Below, in pieces: positions 38,801 through 47,473 of a DNA stretch of 64,000 bases; within the stretch, counting starts at the first letter, position 1; each line of letters starts with the position of its first letter. This DNA is from Bacteroidota bacterium. GTDB lineage: Bacteria > Bacteroidota > Bacteroidia > AKYH767-A > OLB10. The notes beneath the pieces are model-generated. The model saw only the letters and a list, made by a program, of their open reading frames with translations, did not search any database and was not told the DNA's origin. The stretch is from contig JADJMG010000001.1 of NCBI GenBank assembly GCA_016709725.1, forward strand, positions 558,001-622,000, given 5' to 3'. The position numbers and the translations under genes are program-made.

Positions 38801-39020
38801 CCAAAATGAATTCTTCGAATTAGACAATATCGAACAGTATCCTAACAACACCGTACAAATCTTTAACCGTTGGGGTAAAGAAGTGTACAATGAAGGTGGA
38901 TACAATAACTCAACCAAGAAGTTCAATGGTAAAGATTTACCTGATGGGGTTTACTTCTACATCGTTGATTTAGGAAACGGCGAGAAAGCGAAAGCGGGTA
39001 CTGTTACCATCAACCGATAA
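35814..39020 (+). CDS. Secreted CHU_C (type B) surface protein, copy A of a duplicated pair
   Basis: 1068 aa. Signal peptide MKKLFTLLAMAITVLLLTSQTSQA. The N-terminal module SHMAGMDITYEYTG...YLVRLKLYRDC is common at the start of large Bacteroidota surface proteins. A middle region of about 350 residues is rich in Cys pairs. Then come at least five Ig-like repeats with the frame DAG...YQWF/YTWSNG...ATSQTYTP...GTYSV (about 525-890), and a CHU_C/type B C-terminal domain (IPNIFTPNGDSQNEFF, VQIFNRWGKEVY, KAGTVTINR). Probably a T9SS-exported adhesin-like or gliding-associated protein. A near-identical paralogue is at 41070-44280, with a sigma/anti-sigma pair between them. Strong terminator follows. 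Confidence 0.85.
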   Translation: MKKLFTLLAMAITVLLLTSQTSQASHMAGMDITYEYTGTPNAYLVRLKLYRDCSGISAPTQVNICWSSATLGLSGTVVAPNVSLTPVPNTPCVTATPTCPGGIGDIEEHIYEVIITLPQPASDWTFSWYECCRNGAITTLQPNGLYNSCVLDNLIAPTNSSPYFLNLAYTRFCVGNQFFYDQGAVDIDGDSLVFSLVSAEDGTGSCPPAPYPNTYIAPYSPLNPLSSSIPITINSSTGVINFIPSLVQVAVICVLVREYRNGLLIGQVKRDIQINIVPACNQIIPSFNNGILTAGGGQLLANCNDYSVILPFDTNFQCGSAVPTDFRAITPFGVPNPAVSVTPINCSNGQTDSLLITFLNPLTVGETFVWVKRGFDGNTLLSECGAEIAEFADTVRILVTDNSVWAPVTDSVGCLFNTFSVTLSDSIYCFSVANDGTDLQLVDGSGTNFPIANAYGYCNPGGAKTNQLLVNMAGNSSSPGPLYLLLNNSGGSDGNTLANDCGRFLTSTDTLAIFFVDNIINVNLGSDQNICSFDPIPTLDCGYPNLTYQWYDQSGAIAGATSQTYTPTVSGTYSVAINNGPGCAGADTMTLVIIPAPSDNLGGDVSLCVNDPLPTLDAGNTGATFQWFLNNTAIVGATSQTYTPSGLTPGTYTFSVEVNTGNVLCIGLFDVVITTTNAFNVTLNNQSICDISSAYPLLDAGNPGAPSYQWFLNSSPISGATSQTYQTMQGGTYSVQVGTGTCAGNGNMVLTVNPTPTVTLANATICDYDAIPTLDAGTISNATYQWLNGGTAIGGATNSTYTPTAAGSYSVDVTIPPGCTGTGNMTLTINAAPIVSVADQDICSDQQATLDAGVAGASYTWSNGGNTQTISTGNAGTYTVAVSVNNCTTTDTALVTVYSYPVAPTVACNPGTSPFKFVYVWTAVSNAASYEVSEDGGVTWIPANTPTGPESHGVNVTIPDFIVRAIGTGLCKIGAASEPSACEVIIPNIFTPNGDSQNEFFELDNIEQYPNNTVQIFNRWGKEVYNEGGYNNSTKKFNGKDLPDGVYFYIVDLGNGEKAKAGTVTINR

Positions 39021-39045
39021 ATTATATTTATTGAATGTTTTAATG

Positions 39046-39076
39046 AGGCTGTCTCCCACGAGACAGCCTTTTTTTA
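39046..39076 (+). terminator. Rho-independent terminator after CHU_C copy A
   Basis: Stem AGGCTGTCTC (39046-39055) and GAGACAGCCT (39060-39069), loop CCAC, then T7. The same terminator, with a changed loop, follows copy B, so it was part of the duplication. Confidence 0.9.
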
Positions 39077-39343
39077 TCTTTTTAAAGTGGTACATAGATG
39101 GCAAAATCCTCAACCTTTCAAAAGAAGACAATCGATTCGTTTCAATTCCATGTTATGGTTAATTCCTGTTGTGCTCAATAAGTTTGAGTTTGGTAATTAA
39201 AATCGAACTTTGCATCCATTGTCAAGGAGCGATGCTATGGAGACTTCACTCACAAAAATCAAAGGCAATTTTTTATGTTGATTATTAGCTATTTAATAGA
39301 ATCGCCCTGCACCCATGCAACCTCAAATTCGTAAATTGCATCT
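39077..39343. other. Spacer upstream of the ECF sigma factor
   Basis: 267 bases, AT-rich. No gene or repeat recognised. TAAATTGC at about 39331 is an imperfect -7-like sequence just before the sigma gene. Confidence 0.4.
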
Positions 39344-39910
39344 ATGTCTTTACAGCGTCCTTTAGAAATGACCGATGAGCAAATACTAGAAGCCATACTT
39401 CGCGAAGATGCTTCCGCTCAGCGGTTGCTCTACGAGAAGTTTGCGAGGAAGATGTTTGGTGTTTGTTTACGCTACACGAAACAAAGAGAAGAAGCGGAGG
39501 ATCTGTTACAAGAGGGATTTATTAAAGTCTTTCAAAAAATTAGTTCTTTCAAAGCGGAAGGTTCTCTAGAGGGGTGGATAAGAAGAGTGATGGTGAATAC
39601 GGCATTAGATCATCTGCGACAACAGAAAATGTTGTGGACAGATTTAGCCGAAATAAAGGAAGAAGGAGATGAGCCAGTAATCGGTCAAGAAATTGGAGCT
39701 GCTGAATTGATGGCAGAACTACAAAAATTGCCAATTGGCTATAAAACCGTCTTCAACTTACACGCTATAGAGGGGTATTCACACAAAGAAATTGGAGGGA
39801 TGTTAGGGATCAGTGAAGGAACTAGTAAATCCCAATATTCAAGAGCTAGAAATCAGCTTATGATTTTAGTACAAGAGTTAAACAAAGAAAATAGTTATAC
39901 TACCAAATAA
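39344..39910 (+). CDS. ECF-type RNA polymerase sigma factor
   Basis: 188 aa. Sigma region 2 (about 18-90): LYEKFARKMFGVCLRYTKQREEAEDLLQEGFIKVFQKI, with the DLLQEGF core. Region 4 (about 130-180): LPIGYKTVFNLHAIEGYSHKEIGGMLGISEGTSKSQYSRARNQL, a helix-turn-helix. No region 3, as in the ECF group. One base separates its stop from the ATG of the membrane protein that follows, so they are cotranscribed and probably form a sigma/anti-sigma pair. The flanking near-identical CHU_C genes are obvious candidate targets. Confidence 0.93.
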   Translation: MSLQRPLEMTDEQILEAILREDASAQRLLYEKFARKMFGVCLRYTKQREEAEDLLQEGFIKVFQKISSFKAEGSLEGWIRRVMVNTALDHLRQQKMLWTDLAEIKEEGDEPVIGQEIGAAELMAELQKLPIGYKTVFNLHAIEGYSHKEIGGMLGISEGTSKSQYSRARNQLMILVQELNKENSYTTK

Positions 39911-39911
39911 A

Positions 39912-41033
39912 ATGAGTCGCTTCGAAGATCAGTTCAAAAACGCCTTCGACCATTTCGAACCTGAAGTGGATCCGAAGCTCTGGCAGCAAATTAGCCAGCA
40001 GCTTCCTAGCGCACCACAGAATCCGGGAGCTTCGGGCTCAGCGGGAACTACGGGTAAAGGTATCATAGCACAGTTAGGAATTAAGGGAATAGCCGCTATA
40101 CTAACGGCAGCCACCTTAACCATTTTAGGCGTGAATTATTGGATTCAGAAAGACGATAAAGCAGCGGAGAAAAACAGCACAACCCTTTTGAATGAAAATC
40201 CGCTTCCAGTGGATAATTCAGCTTCTCTCCCTCTACCATCGGAACAAGAAAAAGCACAAAAGGAAACGGTGATTTCTTCTTCACAAGAGATGAATCCATC
40301 TTCAGAAAAAACAGTAAACTCGAGTACAGAAAATAAAAATAAACTTGATCAAAAAATCTCGATCGAAAATGCGTTGACCGGAGATTTTAACAAGGGAAAA
40401 GGGGAATCTACTCCAGGGAAAGATTCCCCTACACCTGCTTTAGTGGTTAAGAACACGAGTGTTGCCGTTACAAAACCTGTTTCAAACGAAATAGAAGCAG
40501 AACCGAAGAACCATGCGGAGCCTGTTGCACCCCTTCAAAAAACAGTAAAGCCTGTTTTAATTTTATCGACTAAAGGTGGATTTGCTCCTCTCCCTGTAAC
40601 AGCCATTACTAACCAAGAAGGAAATGTAAATGCGGTATTTGATTTTGGCGATGGAAAATCGCCGATGGTAGGATCTACAGCAAACAACACATTTGAAGAA
40701 CCTGGCACTTATACTGTATCCTGTGAAATAAATGGAATCACCCTGGAACAAAAAGTTACCGTATTTGGGCAAGTTCCTAGTGCATTTAGTCCGAATGGAG
40801 ATGGGATTAACGACTTACTCACCATTACTAAAGATGCGAATATCACAATAGAAATAATGATCTTTAATAGAAACGGTAAATTAATGTTTACAGGAAAAGG
40901 TAACAACCTCTTTTGGGATGGAACTTTTGAGGGTAGAAACGCCGACGCGGGAACCTATTTATATAACATTTTTGCTACTTCTGATGGAGGTGCTACGTTC
41001 AAACAAAAAGGAACTATTCACCTATTTCGTTAA
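39912..41033 (+). CDS. Anti-sigma-like membrane protein ending in PKD and CHU_C (type B) domains
   Basis: 373 aa. The N-terminal cytoplasmic part MSRFEDQFKNAFDHFEPEVDPKLWQQI resembles the short anti-sigma or sigma-associated heads found after ECF genes in Bacteroidota. One membrane helix is at about 58-77. A polar Ser/Glu/Lys/Pro-rich linker follows (about 80-205), then a PKD-like domain (about 212-283, VFDFGDGKSPM, EEPGTYTVSC) and a CHU_C domain (PSAFSPNGDGINDLLTI, IEIMIFNRNGKLMF, GTYLYNIFAT). Topology puts PKD and CHU_C in the periplasm. This is the C-terminal signal normally carried by T9SS cargo, here on a probable regulator. It begins one base after the sigma gene stop; copy B follows 36 bases after its stop, so they may share a transcript. 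Confidence 0.78.
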   Translation: MSRFEDQFKNAFDHFEPEVDPKLWQQISQQLPSAPQNPGASGSAGTTGKGIIAQLGIKGIAAILTAATLTILGVNYWIQKDDKAAEKNSTTLLNENPLPVDNSASLPLPSEQEKAQKETVISSSQEMNPSSEKTVNSSTENKNKLDQKISIENALTGDFNKGKGESTPGKDSPTPALVVKNTSVAVTKPVSNEIEAEPKNHAEPVAPLQKTVKPVLILSTKGGFAPLPVTAITNQEGNVNAVFDFGDGKSPMVGSTANNTFEEPGTYTVSCEINGITLEQKVTVFGQVPSAFSPNGDGINDLLTITKDANITIEIMIFNRNGKLMFTGKGNNLFWDGTFEGRNADAGTYLYNIFATSDGGATFKQKGTIHLFR

Positions 41034-41069
41034 AACAACACTATGAAAACTAATCCAAAAAATACGGTC

Positions 41070-44000
41070 ATGAAGAAACTTTTTACTCTCCTAGCAATGG
41101 CATTATTTGCCTTGCTCTTAACACCGCAATCCAGCCAAGCTTCGCATATGGCAGGTACTGATATTACTTATGAATATACAGGAACTCCGAATACTTATTT
41201 AGTCAGAGTAAAATATTATCGTGATTGTTTGGGAATCCCTGCTAGCGGATCTGTTACTATATGTTGGTCATCCGCTACCTTAGGATTAAGTGGATCTGCT
41301 CCTGCCCCAAAAATCTCATTTACAGCCGTTCCAAACACCCCTTGTGTAACAGCACCTGCTAATTGCCCCGGTGGAGTTGGTGATATTGAAGAACATATTT
41401 TCGAGGCGGTAATTACTTTACCTCAGCCAGCCTCTGATTGGGTTTTCTCATTCAGCGAATGCTGTCGAAACACTGCAATATCAACCTTAGCAAACCCAGG
41501 AGGAATAAACATGTACAATAGCTGTACATTGGATAACTTGTTAGCTCCAACAAATTCTTCTCCTTATTTCTTAAATTTAGCTTACACTCGTTTTTGTGTA
41601 GGAAATCAATTCTTCTATGATCAAGGTGCCATTGATATTGATGGAGATTCTTTAGTATTCTCTTTAGTATCGGCTGAAGACGGAGCAAATTGTCCTCCAT
41701 CTCCGACTCCTGCACCTTATGTTGCTCCTTACTCTCCGCTGAACCCATTGGCTTCTTCTATTCCAATTACCATTAATTCAGCAACTGGAGTGATCAATTT
41801 CATTCCTTCATTGGTTCAAGTAGCCGTTATTTGTGTGTTAGTTCGTGAGTATCGTAATGGATTATTAATTGGTCAGGTGAAACGTGATATTCAAATTAAC
41901 ATCGTGCCTGCTTGTAATCAAATTATACCTTCCTTTAACAATGGTATTTTAACTGCAGGTGGTGGTCAGCTTCTTGCTAATTGCAATGACTACTCTGTAG
42001 TTCTTCCCTTCGATACCAACTTCCAATGTGGATCAGCAGTACCTACTGACTTTAGGGCGATCACTCCGTTTGGAGTTCCAAATCCTGCTGTAAGTGTTAC
42101 ACCGATCAATTGCACAAATGGTCAAACCGATTCTTTATTGGTTACCTTCTTAAATCCATTAACGGTTGGAGAAACTTTTGTGTGGGTGAAGCGAGGATTT
42201 GACGGTAACACTTTACTTTCTGAGTGCGGTGCTGATATTGCTGAGTTTGCGGATACCGTTCGAATTTTAGTGACCGACAATAGTGTGTGGACACCGGTGA
42301 CCGATTCAGTGGGTTGTTTATTTAATAACTTCTCGGTTACCTTATCCGATAGTATTTATTGTTTCTCCGTTGCCAATGATGGTACCGATTTACAATTAGT
42401 AGATGGTAGTGGTACTAATTTCCCCATTGCCAATGCCTATGGTTATTGCAATCCAGGTGGTGCTAAAACGAATCAGTTATTAGTGAATATGGCTGGTAAT
42501 TCTTCTTCTCCTGGTCCTCTGTATTTACTTTTAAATAACAGCGGTGGTTCCGATGGAAATACTTTAGCGAATGATTGTGGTCGTTTCTTAACCAGCACGG
42601 ATACACTGGCGATCTTCTTTGTCGATAATATCATCAATGTGAACTTAGGTTCCGATCAAAACATTTGCAGCTTTGATCCGATTCCTACTCTTGATTGTGG
42701 TTATCCTAATTTGACTTACCAATGGTATGATCAATCTGGTGCTATTGCTGGTGCTACCAGTCAAACGTATACGCCTACCGTTAGTGGTACATATTCTGTA
42801 GCTATTAATAACGGACCTGGTTGTGCTGGTGCTGACACGATGACATTGGTAATCATTCCTGCTCCTTCTGATAATTTAGGTGGAGATGTATCTCTTTGTG
42901 TGAATGATCCACTACCTACTTTAGATGCAGGGAATACAGGGCGACTTTCCAATGGTTCTTAAATAATACGGCCATTGTAGGTGCTACTTCTCAAACTTAT
43001 ACTCCCTCTGGATTAACACCGGGAACCTATACTTTCTCTGTGAAGTAAATACTGGAAACGTACTTTGTATTGGTCTTTTTGATGTGGTGATTACTACTAC
43101 CAATGCCTTTAACGTTACATTGAACAATCAATCGATTTGTGATATTTCTTCTGCTTATCCTTTATTGGATGCTGGTAACCCTGGTGCTCCTTCGTATCAG
43201 TGGTTCTTAAATTCATCTCCTATTTCAGGAGCTACCAGTCAAACCTATCAAACCATGCAGGGCGGTACTTACAGTGTACAAGTGGGTACAGGTACTTGTG
43301 CCGGAAACGCAAACATGGTACTTACCGTAAATCCAACTCCAGTGGTTACATTATCTAATGCGACAATTTGTGACTACGATGCTATTCCAACATTAGATGC
43401 TGGAACTATTAGCAACGCTACTTATCAGTGGTTAAATGGTGGTACTGCTATTGGTGGTGCAACCAACTCTACTTATACGCCAACTGCAGCTGGATCATAC
43501 AGTGTAGATGTTACCATTCCTCCGGGATGTACTGGTACGGGCAACATGACATTAACCATCAACGCAGCTCCAATAGTATCTGTAGCCGATCAAGACATCT
43601 GTTCTGATCAACAAGCTACGTTAGATGCGGGTGTTGCAGGTGCATCGTATACTTGGTCCAATGGCGGAAACACACAAACCATTTCTACTGGAAATGCGGG
43701 AACTTATACGGTTGCTGTGAGTGTAAACAACTGTACAACTACAGATACGGCTCTTGTAACGGTGTACTCTTATCCTGTTGCTCCTACGGTTGCTTGTAAT
43801 CCAGGTACTAGCCCATTTAAATTCGTATATGTTTGGACAGCCGTTAGTAATGCTGCCAGTTATGAAGTAAGTGAAGATGGTGGTGTTACTTGGATCCCGG
43901 CTAACACTCCTATAGGTCCTGAATCACATGGAGTGAATGTTACCATTCCTGATTTCATCGTGCGTGCCATTGGTACTGGTCTTTGTAAAATTGGTGCTGC

Positions 44001-44280
44001 TTCTGAGCCTTCAGCTTGTGAGGTGATCATTCCAAACATCTTTACGCCTAATGGTGATAGCCAAAATGAATTCTTCGAATTAGACAATATCGAACAGTAT
44101 CCTAACAACACCGTACAAATCTTTAACCGTTGGGGTAAAGAAGTGTACAATGAAGGTGGATACAATAACTCAACCAAGAAGTTCAATGGTAAAGATTTAC
44201 CTGATGGGGTTTACTTCTACATCGTTGATTTAGGAAACGGCGAGAAAGCGAAAGCGGGTACCGTTACCATCAACCGATAA
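41070..44280 (+). CDS. Secreted CHU_C (type B) surface protein, copy B; two single-base deletions
   Basis: Paralogue of 35814-39020 with the same signal peptide, SHMAG module, Ig-like repeats and CHU_C C-terminus; about 1070 aa once repaired. The frame is broken by a missing G at about 42939 (GGG where copy A has GGGG) and another at about 43042 (TGTGAAG versus TGTGGAAG). Copy A shows the exact unbroken sequence, so the position is certain. From about residue 240 the two genes are nearly identical in DNA, apart from short divergent patches, while the N-terminal 220 residues differ much more. Start ATG 41070 matches copy A; ATG 41043 is possible. Either an assembly artefact in a long repeat or a recently inactivated copy. 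Confidence 0.82.
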
Positions 44281-44304
44281 ATTAAATTTATTGAATGTTT
44301 TAAA

Positions 44305-44337
44305 GAGGCTGTCTCCCAAGAGACAGCCTCTTTTTTT
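44305..44337 (+). terminator. Rho-independent terminator after CHU_C copy B
   Basis: Stem GAGGCTGTCTC (44305-44315) and GAGACAGCCTC (44320-44330), loop CCAA, then T7. Confidence 0.9.
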
Positions 44338-44510
44338 GATGTGAGAGTGTTTTAGATTACCATTTCTCATCCTTTTTTGCTTCAGTATTGACTTTCACAG
44401 AGCAAGATAAATTTTGCACCCTTCTTTTCCTGCACTTCAAACCTACTTGTATTTATGTTTTATGCATTTTTGCAGTATTATTAAACAGACCCATTAATAT
44501 TTTCACCGTT

Positions 44511-44518
44511 TAAGTTTG
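44511..44518 (+). promoter_or_regulatory. -7 promoter box (TAAGTTTG) of metF
   Basis: TAnnTTTG match, 16 bases before ATG 44535. No -33 TTG at the standard spacing. Confidence 0.5.
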
Positions 44519-44534
44519 CACGTATTAACCGTAT

Positions 44535-45491
44535 ATGAAAGTCACCGAACATCTACAAAAAGCAGCCGGCAAAACATTGTTTTCCATTGAAATACTTCCT
44601 CCATTAAAAGGCAGAAGCATGAATGAAATTTATCAAGGGATTGATCCCTTGCTTGAATTTAACCCAAGCTTTATTGACGTGACGTATCACCGTGAAGAGT
44701 ATGTTTACAAAAAACGTCCCGATGGATTTTTAGAGAAGAAATCGGTTCGTAAACGTCCGGGTACCGTTGGGATTTGTGCTGCCATCATGAATAAGTACGG
44801 GATTGATGCAGTGCCTCATATTATTTGTGGAGGTTTTTCTAAAGATGAAACAGAAAACGCATTGATTGATTTATCCTTTTTAGGAATTGATAACGTGTTG
44901 GTGTTAAGAGGTGACTCCATCAAGACCGAAGGAAGTTTCGTTCCTGAACCCAATGGGAACGCATATGCCATTGACTTATTAGAGCAAGTAGTGTGCATGA
45001 ATAAAGGCCAGTACTTAGATGATGAATTACAAGGAGTAGCGCCTACTAAATTTTGTATTGGTGTGGCAGGCTATCCTGAAAAACATTTTGAAGCACCCAA
45101 TCTCCGCACCGATTTAAAATATTTAAAAGCGAAGGTAGATGCAGGAGCAGAATACATCGTAACACAAATGTTTTTTAATAATGAAAAGTATTTTGAATTT
45201 GTAAAAGCTTGCCGCGAGATGGATATTAATATTCCAATCATTCCCGGCATCAAAGTGATTACCACTAAAAAACAATTGACAGTTTTGCCATCAATTTTTC
45301 ATATTGATATTCCAGATGATTTAGAAGATGCAGTGGAAGCCACTAAAACAAATGAAGAAGTGAAAGAAGCTGGTATAGAGTGGAGCATTCAACAATGCAA
45401 AGAACTAAAAGCAGCCGGTGTACCTTGTATCCATTTTTACACGATGGGCAATTCTGAAATTTGTAGAAGAGTTGCTTCGCAGGTGTATTAA
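44535..45491 (+). CDS. metF: 5,10-methylenetetrahydrofolate reductase (MetF)
   Basis: 318 aa FAD-dependent TIM barrel. FSIEILPPLKG holds the catalytic Glu (about 19); DVTYHREEY, VPHIICGGFS, NVLVLRGDS, GVAGYPEKH and TQMFFNNEKYFEF are family motifs. It reduces methylene-THF to methyl-THF for methionine synthesis. The length and both ends are normal. Monocistronic: own promoter box, and a convergent beta-barrel gene downstream. Followed by GTTAG-word repeats. Confidence 0.95.
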   Translation: MKVTEHLQKAAGKTLFSIEILPPLKGRSMNEIYQGIDPLLEFNPSFIDVTYHREEYVYKKRPDGFLEKKSVRKRPGTVGICAAIMNKYGIDAVPHIICGGFSKDETENALIDLSFLGIDNVLVLRGDSIKTEGSFVPEPNGNAYAIDLLEQVVCMNKGQYLDDELQGVAPTKFCIGVAGYPEKHFEAPNLRTDLKYLKAKVDAGAEYIVTQMFFNNEKYFEFVKACREMDINIPIIPGIKVITTKKQLTVLPSIFHIDIPDDLEDAVEATKTNEEVKEAGIEWSIQQCKELKAAGVPCIHFYTMGNSEICRRVASQVY

Positions 45492-45530
45492 TGTTAGTTG
45501 TTAGATGTTAGATGTTAGATTTTGGATGTT
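45490..45530. repeat. GTTAG-word low-complexity repeat
   Basis: GTTAGTTGTTAGATGTTAG and similar, directly at the metF stop. The same words occur at 47158-47192 and 24355-24378. Confidence 0.5.
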
Positions 45531-45637
45531 TGCAGATTGCAGATCCCTAAATAAGATTGACCGGTTTTAGACTAATTCATTTTTAAATTATACTACTTAC
45601 CTAGATAAAAAAGGGTAAGGTTTCTAGCATGAGAATA

Positions 45638-46306
45638 TTAAGATTTACTTTTCCTCGGAATACGTAGCACCAAGCCAATGGTACCATCTAATCCTGCTAA
45701 CTTTAATTTAGCGTCGATATTGGAAAGATTTTGCTTTGCTCCATTTTGTTCATACTCTTCAAGTGTGAAATTGTGGGTATCTAATCCAAGATTAAAATTT
45801 AATCCCACTACATCCCCTAAGTAAATTAATACACCGGTGTTAAGTCGGATGCCACCACCTCGATAGGTCCATTCTTCCTTTCTTTCAATAATAGCATCAT
45901 CACTGGTTTCTTCGAGGACTAAGCTAGCGGTATGAATTCCGAAACCAGTATACCATCTAAAATTATCTTTGTTAACGATGGTATATTCTCCAGCAATACC
46001 GAAAACGAAAAAACGATTACTTCTTCCTTCGGCGCTATCGGGTTCGTATAAATAAGATCCAAACTTCATATCGAGTCCGACGTTCCATCTTTCCGACAAT
46101 TCATAGCGAAATTCTAGAGGTAACTGTATCGACAATGCGCCATCGTCATTTTCGGTTTTCGTGCTTCCGTCATCCAGTGTAAAATCAGTGTCGTATAGCG
46201 AAAAACCAAATCCGCCCCGAATTTGAAATTCCTTGTCACGTTGGGCTTTTACCTGGGTGCCCATTATCAATATCAGAATCCCGCAAAATACTAGTATCCT
46301 CTTCAT
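45638..46306 (-). CDS. Outer-membrane beta-barrel protein
   Basis: 222 aa. Signal peptide MKRILVFCGILILIMGTQVKAQ, then amphipathic beta strands: IRGGFGFSLYDTDF, LPLEFRYELSERWNVGLDMKFGSYL, FVFGIAGEYTI, YTGFGIHTASLVL, GTIGLVLRIPRK. The pattern is an OmpA/OmpW-like small barrel of eight or so strands, with no recognised named family. A TAATTTTG box lies 19 bases upstream. Function unknown; no cotranscribed neighbour. Confidence 0.75.
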   Translation of the reverse strand: MKRILVFCGILILIMGTQVKAQRDKEFQIRGGFGFSLYDTDFTLDDGSTKTENDDGALSIQLPLEFRYELSERWNVGLDMKFGSYLYEPDSAEGRSNRFFVFGIAGEYTIVNKDNFRWYTGFGIHTASLVLEETSDDAIIERKEEWTYRGGGIRLNTGVLIYLGDVVGLNFNLGLDTHNFTLEEYEQNGAKQNLSNIDAKLKLAGLDGTIGLVLRIPRKSKS

Positions 46307-46325
46307 AATTATTAGAATTGAACTG

Positions 46326-46333
46326 CAAAATTA
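46326..46333 (-). promoter_or_regulatory. -7 promoter box (TAATTTTG) of the beta-barrel gene
   Basis: CAAAATTA on the plus strand, 19 bases upstream of ATG 46306. Confidence 0.45.
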
Positions 46334-46437
46334 AGTATTTATTGCCGCAACCATGCATCTAAAAGCTCATTAAACATTCAAAATCAATGAATAGATAATA
46401 ATTTAACATTGAGTTATTAGGATTGGATTCTAGGAAG

Positions 46438-46445
46438 TAACTTTG
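46438..46445 (+). promoter_or_regulatory. -7 promoter box (TAACTTTG) of purQ
   Basis: TAnnTTTG match, 19 bases before ATG 46465. Confidence 0.5.
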
Positions 46446-46464
46446 CAGGATAAAATAGAATAAA

Positions 46465-47156
46465 ATGAAATTTGGTGTTGTCATCTTCCCCGGCTCTAAT
46501 TGCGACAGAGATTTAATTCATGTAGTTAAAAATAACATGAAAAAGAAGTGGTGGAATTATGGCATAAGGATCATAATTTGCAAGGTTGTGATTTTATTTT
46601 ATTGCCTGGTGGATTTTCGTACGGCGATTATTTACGCAGCGGTGCCATTGCTCGTTTTTCTCCATTGATGCAAGAGATTATTGAGTTTGCCGATAAAGGT
46701 GGATTTGTTTTTGGGATCTGCAACGGATTTCAAATTTTAACGGAATCGCATTTATTACCCGGTGCTTTGTTGAGCAACGACAATCATCAATTCATTTGTA
46801 AGAACGTAAACATTCGTTGCGAGACCGATGAATCGGTGATCACATCAAAATTTAAAATTGGAAAAACTATTCAAATTCCGATTGCGCATGGCGAAGGAAG
46901 ATTTTATTGTGATGAGCCTACCTTAACCGAGATCAATAAAAACAATCAAGTACTGTTTCGTTATTGCGATGCCGATGGTAATGTCACGAAAGAAAGTAAT
47001 CCGAACGGAGCCATTGAAAACATAGCGGGTATTTGCAATCGCAACCGAAATGTTTTTGGAATGATGCCACATCCGGAGAGAGCTAGTGATGCGGTGCTGG
47101 GTAATATGGATGGGAAGATGATTTTTGATTCAATATTGAACACTGTTCTAGCGTAA
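46465..47156 (+). CDS. purQ: Phosphoribosylformylglycinamidine synthase glutaminase subunit (PurQ); one frameshift
   Basis: About 230 aa class I glutamine amidotransferase. MKFGVVIFPGSNCDRDL at the start, LLPGGFSYGDYLRSGAIA, nucleophile Cys in FGICNGFQIL, IAHGEGRFY and the His/Glu of MMPHPERA. It supplies ammonia to PurL in the fourth purine step. The frame is broken at about 46548-46551, where one G is missing (AAGAAGTGG for AAGAAGGTGG); repair gives KKKVVELWHKDHNLQGCDF. The separate small-subunit form implies a separate PurL elsewhere in the genome. Likely assembly error. Confidence 0.9.
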
Positions 47157-47157
47157 G

Positions 47158-47192
47158 TAAGTTGTTAGTTGTTGGTTGTTTGTTGTTAGATT
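47158..47192. repeat. GTTAG/GTTG-word low-complexity repeat
   Basis: Begins at the purQ stop, as the 45490 copy begins at the metF stop. Confidence 0.5.
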
Positions 47193-47218
47193 CAATTCGT
47201 TAATTTTTTTATTTAACA

Positions 47219-47383
47219 GACCCCAGAGGGGTCAAACCTTATTAGAAACGAAATGCATTTTTTTATCTTGACCCCAGAGGGGTCACACAACCACACGATA
47301 CAAAAGCCGATGTGCAACCCCGCTGGGGTTGGATTAATTTTTTGATTTCGCTTCGCTAATGAGGTGGAACCCCGATGGGGTTC
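47219..47383 (+). repeat. Four-hairpin element, copy 2
   Basis: Hairpins at 47219-47233 (GA/TC), 47269-47285 (TGA/TCA), 47315-47331 (CAA/TTG) and 47367-47383 (GAA/TTC), each CCCC-3 nt-GGGG. Linkers AACCTTATTAGAAACGAA and GCTAATGAGGT are shared with 24775-24953, which is inverted. AACCTTATTAG and CTAATGAGGT are nearly complementary, so the two halves could pair over a distance. It lies between convergent purQ and nadD. Confidence 0.78.
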
Positions 47384-47423
47384 TGTGACAACATAATTGG
47401 AGTATGTCATAATAGTCAAAACC

Positions 47424-47473
47424 TAGAAGCCAGTCTCGAGGCTTCGCGACCAGCAGCTAGCAGCCAGCAGCTA
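47424..47473. repeat. TAGC-word repeat interrupted by a short palindrome
   Basis: AGAAGCCAG, then TCTCGAGGCTTCGCGA (47434-47449, one mismatch to the family), then CCAGCAGCTAGCAGC. The sequence CCAG stands on both sides. The nadD stop codon (47471-47473) is the last triplet of the repeat. Confidence 0.6.

Noticed and set aside
38600..38926. A 108-codon antisense frame, repeated at 43860-44186
   Set aside because: It is conserved only because the sense genes are duplicates; its protein shows no family features.
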